Source of the DNA: Massilia phyllostachyos
GTDB taxonomy: Bacteria > Pseudomonadota > Gammaproteobacteria > Burkholderiales > Burkholderiaceae_D
Direction of reading: 5' to 3'
NCBI RefSeq assembly: GCF_021044825.1
Contig: NZ_JAJNOC010000003.1
Span: forward strand, 310,001 to 374,000
DNA: 64,000 nt
The position numbers and the translations under genes are program-made. The notes beneath the pieces were generated by a model. That model was not told the DNA's origin and did no database searches. It saw only the letters and a list, made by a program, of their open reading frames with translations. This document shows positions 52,109 to 60,968 of the stretch, one piece after another. Each line of letters begins with the position of its first letter. Positions within the stretch are counted from its first letter, which is position 1.

Positions 52109-53212
52109 TCACTCGGCATCGGTTTTGAAGCGGAAGGTCGTCGTGCTGCGCAGCGGCGCCTGCGGCCGGACCACCGTCGACGGGAACGCGGGAATGTTCG
52201 GGCTGTTTGGGAAATGCTGGGTCTCCAGCGCCAATCCGCTGCCCTTTACCAAAGGACGTCCTTCCGCATCACGCAGGCTGCCGTTCCAGCCGTTCGTGGA
52301 AAACACGACGAGTCCCGGCTCGGACGTGAACACGTCCAGCACGCGGCCGGAGGCGGCGTCGCTCAGCGTGGCCGCATGCCTGTCCTTCAGGACGAAGGTA
52401 TGGTCGAGGCCATTGTTCGTCTTGACGATGTCTTCGCCGGATGTAGCGACCGGGCCAAGCTCGCGAGGCTTGCGCAGGTCCAGCCCGCCGGTGACGGCTG
52501 CGATCTCGCCGGTCGGCACGCGCTTGCCGTCGGTCGGCAGCCATTGATCGGCATTGACCTGCAGCGTGTGCCCGTAGACGTCCGGCGCATCCGACAGATT
52601 GAAGAAGGCGTGATGGGTGAGATTGACGACGGTCGGCTTGTCGGTCGCCGCCCGGTACTCGATACGCAGGTCCGCATCGACGACCCGGAACTCGGCCTTC
52701 ACCTGCAGATTCCCTGGAAAGCCGTTTTCTCCATCGCGGCTGGCCAGGGACAGGTCGACGCCGCAATCGGCCGGGCTTGAATTCCACAGGCGGCTGCCGA
52801 ATCCCCCTGGCCCGCCATGGACCGAGACGCCATCCGGCCGGGACATTAGGTCGTAGCGCTTGCCGTCGAGCGTGAACCCGCCGCCTCCGATGCGTCCTGC
52901 GAACCGTCCCACGATCTTCGAGAACGTGGCGTTGCCCTCGTAGTCGGACAGCTTTTCCAGGGTGCGAACCACGTTCCTGACCTTGCCCTCGCGATCGGGC
53001 ACCTTGATGGCGTGGATGATGCCGCCGTAGTCCAGGATCGTGACTTCGATGCGCGCGTTGCGGATGGTGTAGGCGCGCACCTGTTCGCCGGTGGTCAGCG
53101 TGCCGAAGGGCCGGGTCTGCACCGTGCAGGCCGGCGCCGCCTGGACTGCGCCGCACGCCGCCAAGGCGGCAAGCAGGGACGCCGCCCTGGCAGTGCGTCC
53201 CACGTTCGTCAT
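52109..53212 (-). CDS. galM: exported aldose 1-epimerase (galactose mutarotase type)
   Basis: A 367-residue mutarotase interconverting alpha and beta anomers of aldoses. Active-site segments are visible: NPhe-type RFAGRIGGGGF, the catalytic His in SVHGGPGGFGSRLW, the second His in NLTHHAFFNL and the Glu in LALETQHFPNSPN. An N-terminal signal peptide is present (SLLAALAACGAVQAAPA); LAAC also reads as a lipobox, so it may be a periplasmic lipoprotein. Start 53212 is 10 bases after the phosphatase stop; an in-frame ATG at 53233 would overlap it. Its place at the end of the phosphatase gene block is probably only co-transcription. Confidence 0.87.
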   Translation of the reverse strand: MTNVGRTARAASLLAALAACGAVQAAPACTVQTRPFGTLTTGEQVRAYTIRNARIEVTILDYGGIIHAIKVPDREGKVRNVVRTLEKLSDYEGNATFSKIVGRFAGRIGGGGFTLDGKRYDLMSRPDGVSVHGGPGGFGSRLWNSSPADCGVDLSLASRDGENGFPGNLQVKAEFRVVDADLRIEYRAATDKPTVVNLTHHAFFNLSDAPDVYGHTLQVNADQWLPTDGKRVPTGEIAAVTGGLDLRKPRELGPVATSGEDIVKTNNGLDHTFVLKDRHAATLSDAASGRVLDVFTSEPGLVVFSTNGWNGSLRDAEGRPLVKGSGLALETQHFPNSPNIPAFPSTVVRPQAPLRSTTTFRFKTDAE

Positions 53213-53222
53213 GCGAAGTTTT

Positions 53223-54059
53223 TCAGTGCCCATCCGCCAATGCTAACACCGCCGTGATGTTGTCGCGGCTGCCGTGCGCCTTGGCCAGCGCGATCAGCTC
53301 TTCGCAGCAGGCATCCAGCGACTGCGCCGACGCGTGGCCCAGCACCTGCGCGATTGCGCCATGCGGCGTGTTCCCGTACAAGCCGTCGCTGCACAGCAGG
53401 TACAGGTCGCCGCGCCTGACCTCGCACACCTTGACGTCCGGCGCCACCATGCCCGTCGGCCCGATCGCCTGCAGCAGCAGATTCCGCGGCGGCAGTCCTT
53501 CGGAGGCGCCGGATTCGAGCGCCTGCTGGTACAGGGTCTGGTCGCGCGTCAGCACCGTCAATTCGCCGGCGCGATAGCGGTAGATGCGGCTGTCCCCGAC
53601 ATGGAACAGCGCCAGCGGTCCGTCCGGCATCCATTGCCAGAAGCCGCTCAGCGTCGTCCCCATGCCGGCGCCGTCGCCATGGCCGTTACGCACATTGGCG
53701 CCATAGACCTGGGCGTTCGCATGGTCGACCGCCTCGTGCACCGCCAGCACCGCGCACATATGCTCGTCCTGCCAGGTCGCGTCCGGGTCGAGCATGGTTC
53801 CACGGGCGGGCAGGGCGCAACGGAACGGGTCCGCGTTCACCAGGGACGTGCGCAGGGAGCTCAGGGCCAGGTGGGCGGCGACCTCGCCGCCGTCATGCCC
53901 GCCCATGCCGTCCGCCACCGCGACGATGCGCAGTTCGGGGTCGATCAGGAAGTTGTCCTCGTTCGACTGGCGCACCAGGCCGACGTCGGTGAGGCCGTAG
54001 GCCGAGCCGAAGGCGAGGCGGTGGTAGATGCTGGGGGTGAGCTGGGTCCAGGTATGCAT
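53223..54059 (-). CDS. pppA: PP2C-type Ser/Thr phosphatase (PppA-type role)
   Basis: A 278-residue PPM phosphatase. Metal-binding and core motifs are VRQSNEDNFL, VAVADGMGGHDGGEVAAHLA, FHVGDSRIYRYRAGELTVLT, YLLCSDGLYGNTPHG and GSRDNITAVLALAD. PppA reverses PpkA phosphorylation of Fha in the Pseudomonas H1-T6SS. This gene sits just beyond the T6SS operon on the other strand, behind a kinase and a GAF protein, so it may serve either the T6SS or the local kinase. A 39-base gap separates it from the GAF/MshEN gene. Confidence 0.88.
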   Translation of the reverse strand: MHTWTQLTPSIYHRLAFGSAYGLTDVGLVRQSNEDNFLIDPELRIVAVADGMGGHDGGEVAAHLALSSLRTSLVNADPFRCALPARGTMLDPDATWQDEHMCAVLAVHEAVDHANAQVYGANVRNGHGDGAGMGTTLSGFWQWMPDGPLALFHVGDSRIYRYRAGELTVLTRDQTLYQQALESGASEGLPPRNLLLQAIGPTGMVAPDVKVCEVRRGDLYLLCSDGLYGNTPHGAIAQVLGHASAQSLDACCEELIALAKAHGSRDNITAVLALADGH

Positions 54060-54098
54060 CGGCGTTGTCTTTATGGTTGTATGCCTGAAAATGTCCCG

Positions 54099-55271
54099 TC
54101 ATGGCAGGCGCATCACGCCGCTGACGGTGAAGCGGATCTCGCCCGGCCGCTCGCCCGGCGCGGTCTCGATGCGCAGGTCGGACAGTCCTTGCGCGTGGCT
54201 GCCCGCGACCAGCGACGCGACCGCGCCCAGCAGCTGCGACTGCTGCTGCGCCCCGATCGATGCCGGCGCGGGCATGCTCTCCGGGCCGTAGTAGTGGTCG
54301 AGCATGGCCGCGAAGTCGCGCCGCGTGGTCACGCAGTACACGGGACGCGCATCCGGGAACAGGCCCACGACCGCGCCACCCAGCCTGGCCTGCTCCGGAT
54401 CGACGCAGGCGACGTACACGCCATTGTCGTTGCGCGCCACCGGCAGCCATTGCTGGCGCGCGGCGGCCGCGCGATCCAGCGTGGCGATCAGGTCGGCGGG
54501 CACGCGCCGCTGCGGATGGTGGCTCAGGTAAGGCACCGCGAAGTGGTCCGCCAGCGCGCGCCCGACCACCGGCAGCTTGAGGCGGAAGTCGTCGATCAGC
54601 ACGTCCTCGATGTCCTGCCCGCTGGCGCGCGCGTGCTGCAGCGCCTGTTCGACCTGGCCGCGCGGCAGGGCGGATTCGCGGATGGCGTCGGCGAAGCCGC
54701 CGCGCCCGCGCACCTCTTCCTGGCGGCGCTGGGCAAACGCCACGGCGAGGGTCTCGCACAGCGACGAGGCGCCTTCGACCACCGTCGCCGAAAATGCGCC
54801 GCCGAGCAGGTTGTTAATTAGCTGGAAAACGCCGATCACGGTGTCCTCGTGCAGGATCGGGATCACCAGCATCTCGCGCGTGCGGTAGCCGGTGCGGCGG
54901 TCGACGCCCTGCTGGAAGCGCAGCTCCGGCGCATAGCGCTGCAGCTCGGCCTCGTCGTAGACGTCGTGCAGGTTCACGGTGCGGCGCGACAGGGCCGCGT
55001 AGCCGGCCACGCTCAGGGCGGAGATCGGCAGGCGCAGCTGGCGGAAGGACGACAGGCCGGTCTTCACTTTCGAGACCAGGCTGGCCTTGTCCTCGCCCAC
55101 CACGTAGATGCTCAGGCGGTCGGCGCCGAACAGGCTGCAGATGCCGCTCGAGACGTCGAGCATGATATCGTCGACGTTGCGGGTGGCGTGGATCTGGGTG
55201 GTGAGCTGCTGCAGCTGGCGGAAGAATTCGCCGCGCCGGCCCGGATCGGTCTCCCACGCCAGCGCGCTCAT
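54099..55271 (-). CDS. GAF + MshEN-like domain regulator
   Basis: A 390-residue soluble protein. The N-terminal GAF domain is at about residues 15-190 (FFRQLQQLTTQIHATRNVDD, LFGADRLSIYVVGEDKASLV, MLVIPILHEDTVIGVFQLIN). An MshEN/T2SSE_N-like region follows near 205-310 (LPRGQVEQALQHARASGQDI, KLPVVGRALADHFAVPYL, QWLPVARNDNGVYVACVDPE). MshEN domains bind cyclic di-GMP in some ATPases; here no ATPase is attached, so it would act as a sensor. The start overlaps the upstream kinase stop (ATGA). The domain reading of the C-terminal half is moderately sure. Confidence 0.72.
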   Translation of the reverse strand: MSALAWETDPGRRGEFFRQLQQLTTQIHATRNVDDIMLDVSSGICSLFGADRLSIYVVGEDKASLVSKVKTGLSSFRQLRLPISALSVAGYAALSRRTVNLHDVYDEAELQRYAPELRFQQGVDRRTGYRTREMLVIPILHEDTVIGVFQLINNLLGGAFSATVVEGASSLCETLAVAFAQRRQEEVRGRGGFADAIRESALPRGQVEQALQHARASGQDIEDVLIDDFRLKLPVVGRALADHFAVPYLSHHPQRRVPADLIATLDRAAAARQQWLPVARNDNGVYVACVDPEQARLGGAVVGLFPDARPVYCVTTRRDFAAMLDHYYGPESMPAPASIGAQQQSQLLGAVASLVAGSHAQGLSDLRIETAPGERPGEIRFTVSGVMRLP

Positions 55272-56254
55272 GAGGGCACGCGCGGCGCCAGCACGGTGGC
55301 GTCGAGGTCATGGGCACCAAGCCGGGTCGCGTCCGGATCGGCATCGATAGAGGCGGCCGCGGCCAGGCGCCACACGGGTGCCGCGGGGGAAGGCGCCGGC
55401 CGCTCGATGCTCTCGCCGTTCAGCGCGCGCCGCAGGTCTTCGCGGAAGGCCGCCGCATCGGGATAGCGTTCCTCCGGACGCTTGGCCAGCGCGCGCATCA
55501 GGACCGAATCGAAGGCGGGGCTGAGGAGCGGATTGAGCACGCTGGGCGGCACCGGCTGGTCGTACAGGATCTTCTGCTGGACCGCGAACACGCCGCTGCC
55601 GCGGAACGGCCGCTCGTTGGTGAGGAACTGGTACAGGATGATCCCGGCCGCGAACAGGTCCGATTGCGGACCGACCGCCTGGCCGGTGATCTGCTCGGGC
55701 GACATGAAGCTGGGGGTGCCGACCATCTCCGCGCCGGTCTGGTCGGGGCTGACCGCGGCCATGCGCGCCACGCCGAAGTCGGTCAGCTTGACGCGCAGGT
55801 CGTGGCTCAGCATCACGTTGGCCGGCTTGACGTCGCGGTGGATCACGCCGTGCAGGTGGGCGTAGCCGAGCGCTTCGAGCAGCTCGCAAGTCATGCGCAC
55901 CGCGTCTTCCAATGTGAAGTCGAGGTGGAAGTCCTGGCTCATGTCGAAGTACGCCGCCAGCTCCTCGCCGCGCACCAGTTCCATCACCATGTAGGCGACG
56001 CCGTCCTCTTCGCCGAAGTCGTAGAGCCCGACGATGTGCGGATGGTTCAGGCGCGCCACCGCCTGGGCTTCCTGTACGAAGCGGCTCGAATAGGAGGCGC
56101 GCAGTTCGCTGTCGGCCAGCGCCGCGGTGGAGATCACCTTGATCGCGACCTTGCGCTCCAGGCGCGGATCGAAGCCCTCGTAGACCAGCCCCATGGCGCC
56201 GCGTCCCAGCACGCGCACCATCTGGTATCTGCCGAATTGGGTCGGTTCGTTCAT
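55268..56254 (-). CDS. serine/threonine protein kinase
   Basis: A 328-residue soluble kinase, distinct from the one at 41638. Landmarks are GRGAMGLVYEGFD (residue 16), VAIKV with its Lys, VIHRDVKPANVML and LTDFGVARM with TPSFMSPEQI. A short Pro/Ala-rich tail ends in DATRLGAHDLDATVLAPRV, where Thr residues in D-A-T contexts look like possible phosphorylation or FHA-docking sites. ATG 56254 is chosen; homology begins there. It opens a minus-strand block with the GAF/MshEN and PP2C genes and faces the divergent glycosyltransferase. Confidence 0.9.
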   Translation of the reverse strand: MNEPTQFGRYQMVRVLGRGAMGLVYEGFDPRLERKVAIKVISTAALADSELRASYSSRFVQEAQAVARLNHPHIVGLYDFGEEDGVAYMVMELVRGEELAAYFDMSQDFHLDFTLEDAVRMTCELLEALGYAHLHGVIHRDVKPANVMLSHDLRVKLTDFGVARMAAVSPDQTGAEMVGTPSFMSPEQITGQAVGPQSDLFAAGIILYQFLTNERPFRGSGVFAVQQKILYDQPVPPSVLNPLLSPAFDSVLMRALAKRPEERYPDAAAFREDLRRALNGESIERPAPSPAAPVWRLAAAASIDADPDATRLGAHDLDATVLAPRVPS

Positions 56255-56546
56255 GGGACGAAGACGGGCTCGAGGGAGAGAGCGCCAGTGTAAATCAAGC
56301 GCGGCGCCCCGGATCGGCGGCATCCAAAAAAATGCAAAATCGACACATTCTGGTGCATTTCGCCCCGGCCCGGTGCAGGCGGCGCACAGGGGAAATGCGC
56401 GTCTTTACGGTAGTTGTTGTATTGCCGGTTAGAACATGTAAAGATGGGCTGACTTATGCATACAAATGCATGACATTCACGTACACTTCACTGCAGCAAT
56501 AGACCCGATTCCAGCAGTTTTTGAACGATTTTCAGAAGCCCGGTTC
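56255..56546. promoter_or_regulatory. divergent intergenic region with ATGCAT repeat
   Basis: A 292-base gap between the minus-strand kinase and the plus-strand glycosyltransferase. Two ATGCAT hexamers (56456-56461 and 56466-56471) stand 4 bases apart in an AT-richer stretch and could be a regulator site. No confident -35/-10 pair, gene or terminator is seen. An in-frame ATG at 56466 could extend the glycosyltransferase N-terminus by 27 residues without homology. Confidence 0.35.
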
Positions 56547-57596
56547 ATGCCTCCTGCCCTGTCACGCATCCTCATCGTCCGCACCGACAATATCGGTGAC
56601 GTCGTTCTCACCCTGCCGCTGGCGGGCTACCTGAAAGGGCTGATTCCGGGTGTGCAGGTCGACCTGGTCTGCCGTGCCTACGCCGCGCCGGTGGTGCGCT
56701 GTTGCCGCCACGTCGACCGGGTGCTGGCGCTGGAAGAACTCGACATCGACCGCCTGTTCCGCGACCATGACTACGACACCGTCATCTTCGCCTTCCCGCA
56801 CCGCGCCATCGGCCGCGCCGCGCGCCGCGCCCACGTGGCCAACCGGGTCGGCAGCAGCCACCGCCTGCACCACTGGATCAGCTGCAACCGCTTGGCGCAT
56901 TTCAGCCGCGCACGCTCGCCGCTGCACGAGGCGCAGCTGAACTTCGCCCTGCTCAAGGCGATCGGCATCGAGCACCAGCCGGAACTGCCCGAGCTGTGCG
57001 CCCTGTATGGCCTGGATGCCCCGCGCACGGCCGGCGTCGACGGGATGTTCGACCCGGCACGCTTCAACCTGATCCTGCATCCGAAGTCGAACGGCAACGG
57101 CCGTGAGTGGCCGCTGGCGCGCTACGCCGAACTGGCCGCGCTGCTGCGCGACGATCCCGACGTCGCGATCTGGGTCACCGGCAGCCGCGCCGAGGGCGAA
57201 CTGCTGGCGCGCGAGGGCCAGGCGCTGCTCGCCAGCCCGAACGTGCACAACCTGTGCGGCCGGCTCGACCTGACCGGGCTGGTGGCGCTGATCGGCATGG
57301 CCGACGGCCTGGTCGCCAGCGGCACCGGCCCGCTGCACGTCTCGGCCGCGCTCGGCCAGCCGACGCTCGGCCTGTTCCCGCCGATCAAACCGATCGACAT
57401 CGCGCGCTGGGGCGCGCTGGGCCGCAATGCCGTCTCGCTCAGCGCCGAACAGGCGTGCGAGACCTGCACCGATGCGCAGCACTGCCGCTGCATGGAGGCG
57501 ATTCAGGCCGGGCAGGTGGCCGGCGTCATCGCCGAGTGGCGCGCCAGGATGTCCCTGCGCCGCCGCGGCATGCAGCGGGAGGAAGTGCCGGCATGA
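56547..57596 (+). CDS. glycosyltransferase family 9 (heptosyltransferase-like)
   Basis: A 349-residue GT-B glycosyltransferase like those adding heptose to lipopolysaccharide core. It begins ILIVRTDNIGDVVLTLPLAG, the family hallmark, and has the C-terminal donor-binding region LNLILHPKSNGNGREW-like (positions 57064-57111), LTGLVALIGMADGLVASGTG and PTLGLFPPIKPIDIARWG. A Cys cluster near the end (ACETCTDAQHCRCM) is typical for the group. ATG 56547 is chosen because homology starts there. It overlaps the next glycosyltransferase gene by 4 bases (ATGA). Confidence 0.87.
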   Translation: MPPALSRILIVRTDNIGDVVLTLPLAGYLKGLIPGVQVDLVCRAYAAPVVRCCRHVDRVLALEELDIDRLFRDHDYDTVIFAFPHRAIGRAARRAHVANRVGSSHRLHHWISCNRLAHFSRARSPLHEAQLNFALLKAIGIEHQPELPELCALYGLDAPRTAGVDGMFDPARFNLILHPKSNGNGREWPLARYAELAALLRDDPDVAIWVTGSRAEGELLAREGQALLASPNVHNLCGRLDLTGLVALIGMADGLVASGTGPLHVSAALGQPTLGLFPPIKPIDIARWGALGRNAVSLSAEQACETCTDAQHCRCMEAIQAGQVAGVIAEWRARMSLRRRGMQREEVPA

Positions 57597-58657
57597 TGCC
57601 GAAGCTCCTGATCACGCTCGACTCCATGCGGCATGCGAACACCGGCCTGCACACCTTCGGCCACAGCCTGACGAGCGAACTGGCCAGGCAGGGTGAGGGC
57701 AACGTCGATTTGAGCGCCTATACCTATCCGGTGCAGCTGGGCTTCCTCGGCGAGCGGGCTTCCTACGTACGCCACCGCAAATTCCACCGCTGGCATCTGC
57801 CGCGCCAGCGCCAGTACGACCTGGTCCACTTCGCCGACCAGTACTGCCGCTTCGGCCCGCAGCGCATCAGCGGCAAGACCGTCATGACGGTGCATGACCT
57901 GAACCAGGTGCACGAGCTGCCCGCCGACAGTCCGAAGCTCGCGCGCCACCTGCGCAAGATCGGCGACAAGATCGCCGGGGTCGACCGCATCGTGGCGATC
58001 TCGGAATTCGTCAAGGCCGACATCGCGCGCTTCTTCCCCGAGGCCGAACACAAGATCTCGGTGATCTACAACGGCACCGACGCCAGCCACGCGCCGGCAG
58101 GCCATGCGCCGCGCTTCCAGCCGCCCGGGCGCTTCCTGTTCACGGTGGGGATGGTATGCCCGAAGAAGAACTTCCACGTGCTGGCGCCGCTGCTGCGCGC
58201 GCCTGACATGGCTGACGTGACCCTGGTGATCGCCGGCGTGGTCAAGGAAGCGTACAAGGAGAAGATCCTGCAGGAGGCGGCGCGCTTCGGCGTGCTCGAT
58301 CGCGTCGTGGTGACGGGGCCGGTGAGCCAGCACGACAAGGACTGGTACTACGCGCATTGCGAGGCCTTCCTGTTTCCCTCGCTGGCCGAAGGCTTCGGCC
58401 TGCCGGTGCTGGAGGCGATGCACCACGGCCGGCCGGTGTTCCTGTCGCGCTTCACCAGCCTGCCGGAGATCGGCGGCGACGCCGCCTTCTACTTCGACAG
58501 CTTCGACCCGGACCACATGAGCGCGGTCCTGCGCGAGGGCCTGGCGCGCTTCGATCGCGAGGATGGCGCCGCGCGCGTGCGCCGGCATGCGAACCGCTTC
58601 AGCTGGAAAAACGCGGGGGCGGCCTACCTCGACCTCTACCGCCAGGTGCTGGCCTGA
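57593..58657 (+). CDS. glycosyltransferase family 4-like
   Basis: A 354-residue GT-B retaining glycosyltransferase. The N-terminal domain includes VMTVHDLNQVHELPADSP and VDRIVAISEFVKADIARFFP. The donor-binding half has RFLFTVGMVCPKKNFHVLAP and the EX7E motif region LFPSLAEGFGLPVLEAMHHG. It overlaps the heptosyltransferase-like gene (ATGA), so the two probably extend the same surface glycan or LPS core. Two ATGs stand in tandem (57593, 57596). The sugar is unknown. Confidence 0.87.
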   Translation: MMPKLLITLDSMRHANTGLHTFGHSLTSELARQGEGNVDLSAYTYPVQLGFLGERASYVRHRKFHRWHLPRQRQYDLVHFADQYCRFGPQRISGKTVMTVHDLNQVHELPADSPKLARHLRKIGDKIAGVDRIVAISEFVKADIARFFPEAEHKISVIYNGTDASHAPAGHAPRFQPPGRFLFTVGMVCPKKNFHVLAPLLRAPDMADVTLVIAGVVKEAYKEKILQEAARFGVLDRVVVTGPVSQHDKDWYYAHCEAFLFPSLAEGFGLPVLEAMHHGRPVFLSRFTSLPEIGGDAAFYFDSFDPDHMSAVLREGLARFDREDGAARVRRHANRFSWKNAGAAYLDLYRQVLA

Positions 58658-58673
58658 GGTTTATACTGCGGGG

Positions 58674-59237
58674 ATGAACCAGACCCGCTGCAGCTGGGCC
58701 AATATGGCCAACCCGCGCTATATCGCCTACCACGACCACGAGTGGGGCGTGCCCTGTCACGACGAGAACACGCTGTTCGAAATGCTCAACCTCGAAGGCG
58801 CCCAGGCCGGGCTGTCGTGGGAGACCATCCTGAACAAGCGCGACTCCTACCGCGCCGCCTTCGACGATTGGGACGCCGAAAAGATCGCGCGCTACGACGA
58901 GGCCAAGGTGGCCGAGCTGCTGGCCAATCCCGGCATCGTGCGCAACCGCCTGAAGGTGGCGGCCGCGATCACCAATGCCAAGGCCTACCTGGCGATGCGC
59001 GCGCAAGGCCTCACCCTGGACGCCTATCTGTGGGGCTGGGTCGACGGCAAGCCGATCGTGAGCGACTGGCCGGACGGCTCGCGCCCGGCGAAAACCGAAC
59101 TTTCGGACCGCATCTCGAAAGACCTGGGCCAACGCGGCTTCAAGTTCGTCGGCTCGACCATCATCTACGCCTACCTGCAGGGTATCGGCGTGGTGGACGA
59201 CCATGACCGGGCGTGCTTCCGCCACGCAGGGCGATGA
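58674..59237 (+). CDS. tag: DNA-3-methyladenine glycosylase I
   Basis: A 187-residue base-excision enzyme that removes 3-methyladenine from alkylated DNA. Signatures are RCSWANMANPRYIAYHDHEW near the start (Cys and His of the zinc site), the acidic LEGAQAGLSWETILNKRDSY, the helix-hairpin-helix region and the C-terminal zinc ligands in DHDRACFRH. Length matches E. coli Tag. It starts 16 bases after the glycosyltransferase; GCGGGG before the ATG is a weak ribosome site. The end overlaps the mnmC-like gene (ATGA). Confidence 0.95.
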   Translation: MNQTRCSWANMANPRYIAYHDHEWGVPCHDENTLFEMLNLEGAQAGLSWETILNKRDSYRAAFDDWDAEKIARYDEAKVAELLANPGIVRNRLKVAAAITNAKAYLAMRAQGLTLDAYLWGWVDGKPIVSDWPDGSRPAKTELSDRISKDLGQRGFKFVGSTIIYAYLQGIGVVDDHDRACFRHAGR

Positions 59238-60880
59238 TCGGCCTGCGCGCGCACTGGCGGGGCCGCGAGCGCTATACGGTGTTCGCGACGTCCTGCGACG
59301 CCGGCGCCTTGCAGGACGCCTGGCGCGGAGATGCCGATCGGCCGGCGCGGCTGCACATCGTGGCGCTCGCGCCTGATTTGCAGCCGGGCTTTCACCGCAT
59401 CCCGCAGGCCGATCCGCGCCTGACGCTGACCTCGGTCTGCGCGCCCCTGGAAGAGGCGCTGGCGCAGCTCGGCGCGCAGCCGGACGCGGTCTTCCTAGAG
59501 GGAGTGACCGGCACGGCTTTCGCGCGGCCGCTGGCGCGCATCGTGGCGCTGGGGGCGCGCCTGTTCGCAGACGGACTGGACGCAGAGCAGCGCGCCGCGC
59601 TGCAGGCGCAGGGCTTCGTGTTCGAAGGCGAGTCCGGCCACGCCGTCTTCGCCAGCCGCAAGCCGCGGCTGCCCATGCCGCCGACGCCCGAACGGCGCGC
59701 CATCGTGGTCGGCGCCGGCCTGGCGGGTTCCGCTGCCTGCGCCGCCCTGTGCGCGCGCGGCTGGGACGTCACCCTGGTCGAGCGCCATCCCGAGCCGGCG
59801 ATGGAAGCCTCGGGCAACCTGGCCGGCATCTTCATGCCGCTGCTTTCGCGGGACGACAACATCCCGACCCGCCTGACCCGCGCCGCCTACCTGTACGCCC
59901 TGCGCGCATGGGAGCAGCTCGGCGGCATCGGCCGCGCGATCGAAGGTGACGCCTGCGGCGTGCTGCAGCTGGCGCGCGACGCGGATCACGCCGCGGTGTC
60001 GCGCGCCATCGCGCAAGAGGGGCGCTTGCCGCCGGCATTCGCACGCTGGCTCGAACGGCCGGAGGCGGAACGCCTGCTCGGCCTGCCGGCGCCGGATGGC
60101 GGCTGGCTGTTCCCGCAGGGCGGCTGGGCGCGTCCCGGCAGCGTCTGCGCGGCAATGCTGGATGCCTGCGGCGCGCGGCTGACGCGGCGTTTCGGCATCG
60201 GCTCGATCGGGCTGGAACGGGTGGACGGCGCATGGCTGGTGCGCGATGGGGAGGGGAAGGTCGTCGCGCAGGCGCCCACCGTGGTGCTGGCCAACGGCGT
60301 CGGCGCGCGCGGCCTGGCGCAATCGGCCGACCTGCCGCTCGCGAGCCTGCGCGGCCAGGTCACCCACCTGGACGGCGCCAGCCTGCCGGCACTGCCGCTG
60401 GTGCTGTGCCGCGAAGCCTACCTGACCCCGGCCGCGAACGGCGTCGCCTGCGCCGGCGCCACCTACGACCTCGATGGCGACCCGCTGCTGCGGGAAGAGA
60501 GCCAGGCGGAGAACATCGAACGGCTGCGCAACCTGGTGTCGGATCCGGCAGCGGCCGAAGGCGCAGCGCTGGCGGGCCGCGTGGGATTCCGCTGCGTGGC
60601 GCCGGACCGTCTGCCGCTGGTCGGCCGCCTGCCGGATTTCGCCGCGGCCGGCAGCACCGAGCGCCTGCGCGACGTGCCGCGCCATCCGGGCCTGCTTGGC
60701 CTGCTCGGCTATGCGTCGCGCGGCCTGATCTGGGCGCCGCTGGCGGCGGAACTCCTGGCCGCCCAGCTGGAAGGCGAGCCGCTGCCGCTGGAAATGGCGC
60801 TGGTCGATGCCCTCGACCCGGCCCGTTTCGTACTGCGCGCCCGGCGCGGCAGCCGCGCCCCGGCGCCTGGATTGTTGTAA
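59234..60880 (+). CDS. mnmC: MnmC-like FAD oxidoreductase with degenerate methyltransferase domain
   Basis: A 548-residue protein. Complete MnmC has an N-terminal methyltransferase and a C-terminal FAD oxidase that turn the cmnm5(s2)U34 base of tRNA into mnm5(s2)U. The oxidase half is intact: IVVGAGLAGSAACAALCARG (about residue 157), ASGNLAGIFMPLLSRDDN, GYASRGLIWAPLAAELLA. The first about 150 residues still align in places (HWRGRERYTVF, the Arg-Leu-His-Ile strand) but are some 90 residues shorter than usual, and the SAM motif (normally ETGFGLGLNFL) reads ATSCDAGALQDAW. The methyltransferase is therefore probably dead. It overlaps tag by 4 bases. Confidence 0.85.
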   Translation: MIGLRAHWRGRERYTVFATSCDAGALQDAWRGDADRPARLHIVALAPDLQPGFHRIPQADPRLTLTSVCAPLEEALAQLGAQPDAVFLEGVTGTAFARPLARIVALGARLFADGLDAEQRAALQAQGFVFEGESGHAVFASRKPRLPMPPTPERRAIVVGAGLAGSAACAALCARGWDVTLVERHPEPAMEASGNLAGIFMPLLSRDDNIPTRLTRAAYLYALRAWEQLGGIGRAIEGDACGVLQLARDADHAAVSRAIAQEGRLPPAFARWLERPEAERLLGLPAPDGGWLFPQGGWARPGSVCAAMLDACGARLTRRFGIGSIGLERVDGAWLVRDGEGKVVAQAPTVVLANGVGARGLAQSADLPLASLRGQVTHLDGASLPALPLVLCREAYLTPAANGVACAGATYDLDGDPLLREESQAENIERLRNLVSDPAAAEGAALAGRVGFRCVAPDRLPLVGRLPDFAAAGSTERLRDVPRHPGLLGLLGYASRGLIWAPLAAELLAAQLEGEPLPLEMALVDALDPARFVLRARRGSRAPAPGLL

Positions 60881-60928
60881 CGCAGCCATAAGTTACATCC
60901 GGACACGGGATTGTCAAATTCCCGACGG

Positions 60929-60934
60929 TATAAT
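60929..60934 (+). promoter_or_regulatory. possible -10 of the two-component pair
   Basis: TATAAT lies 34 bases before the histidine kinase start; two direct ACGGTA repeats (60925-60930, 60941-60946) surround it. TTGTCA at 60911 is too close to be its -35. Weak evidence. Confidence 0.3.
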
Positions 60935-60968
60935 TGACGTACGGTAACTTTTTCCAGCTGCGGACCCC

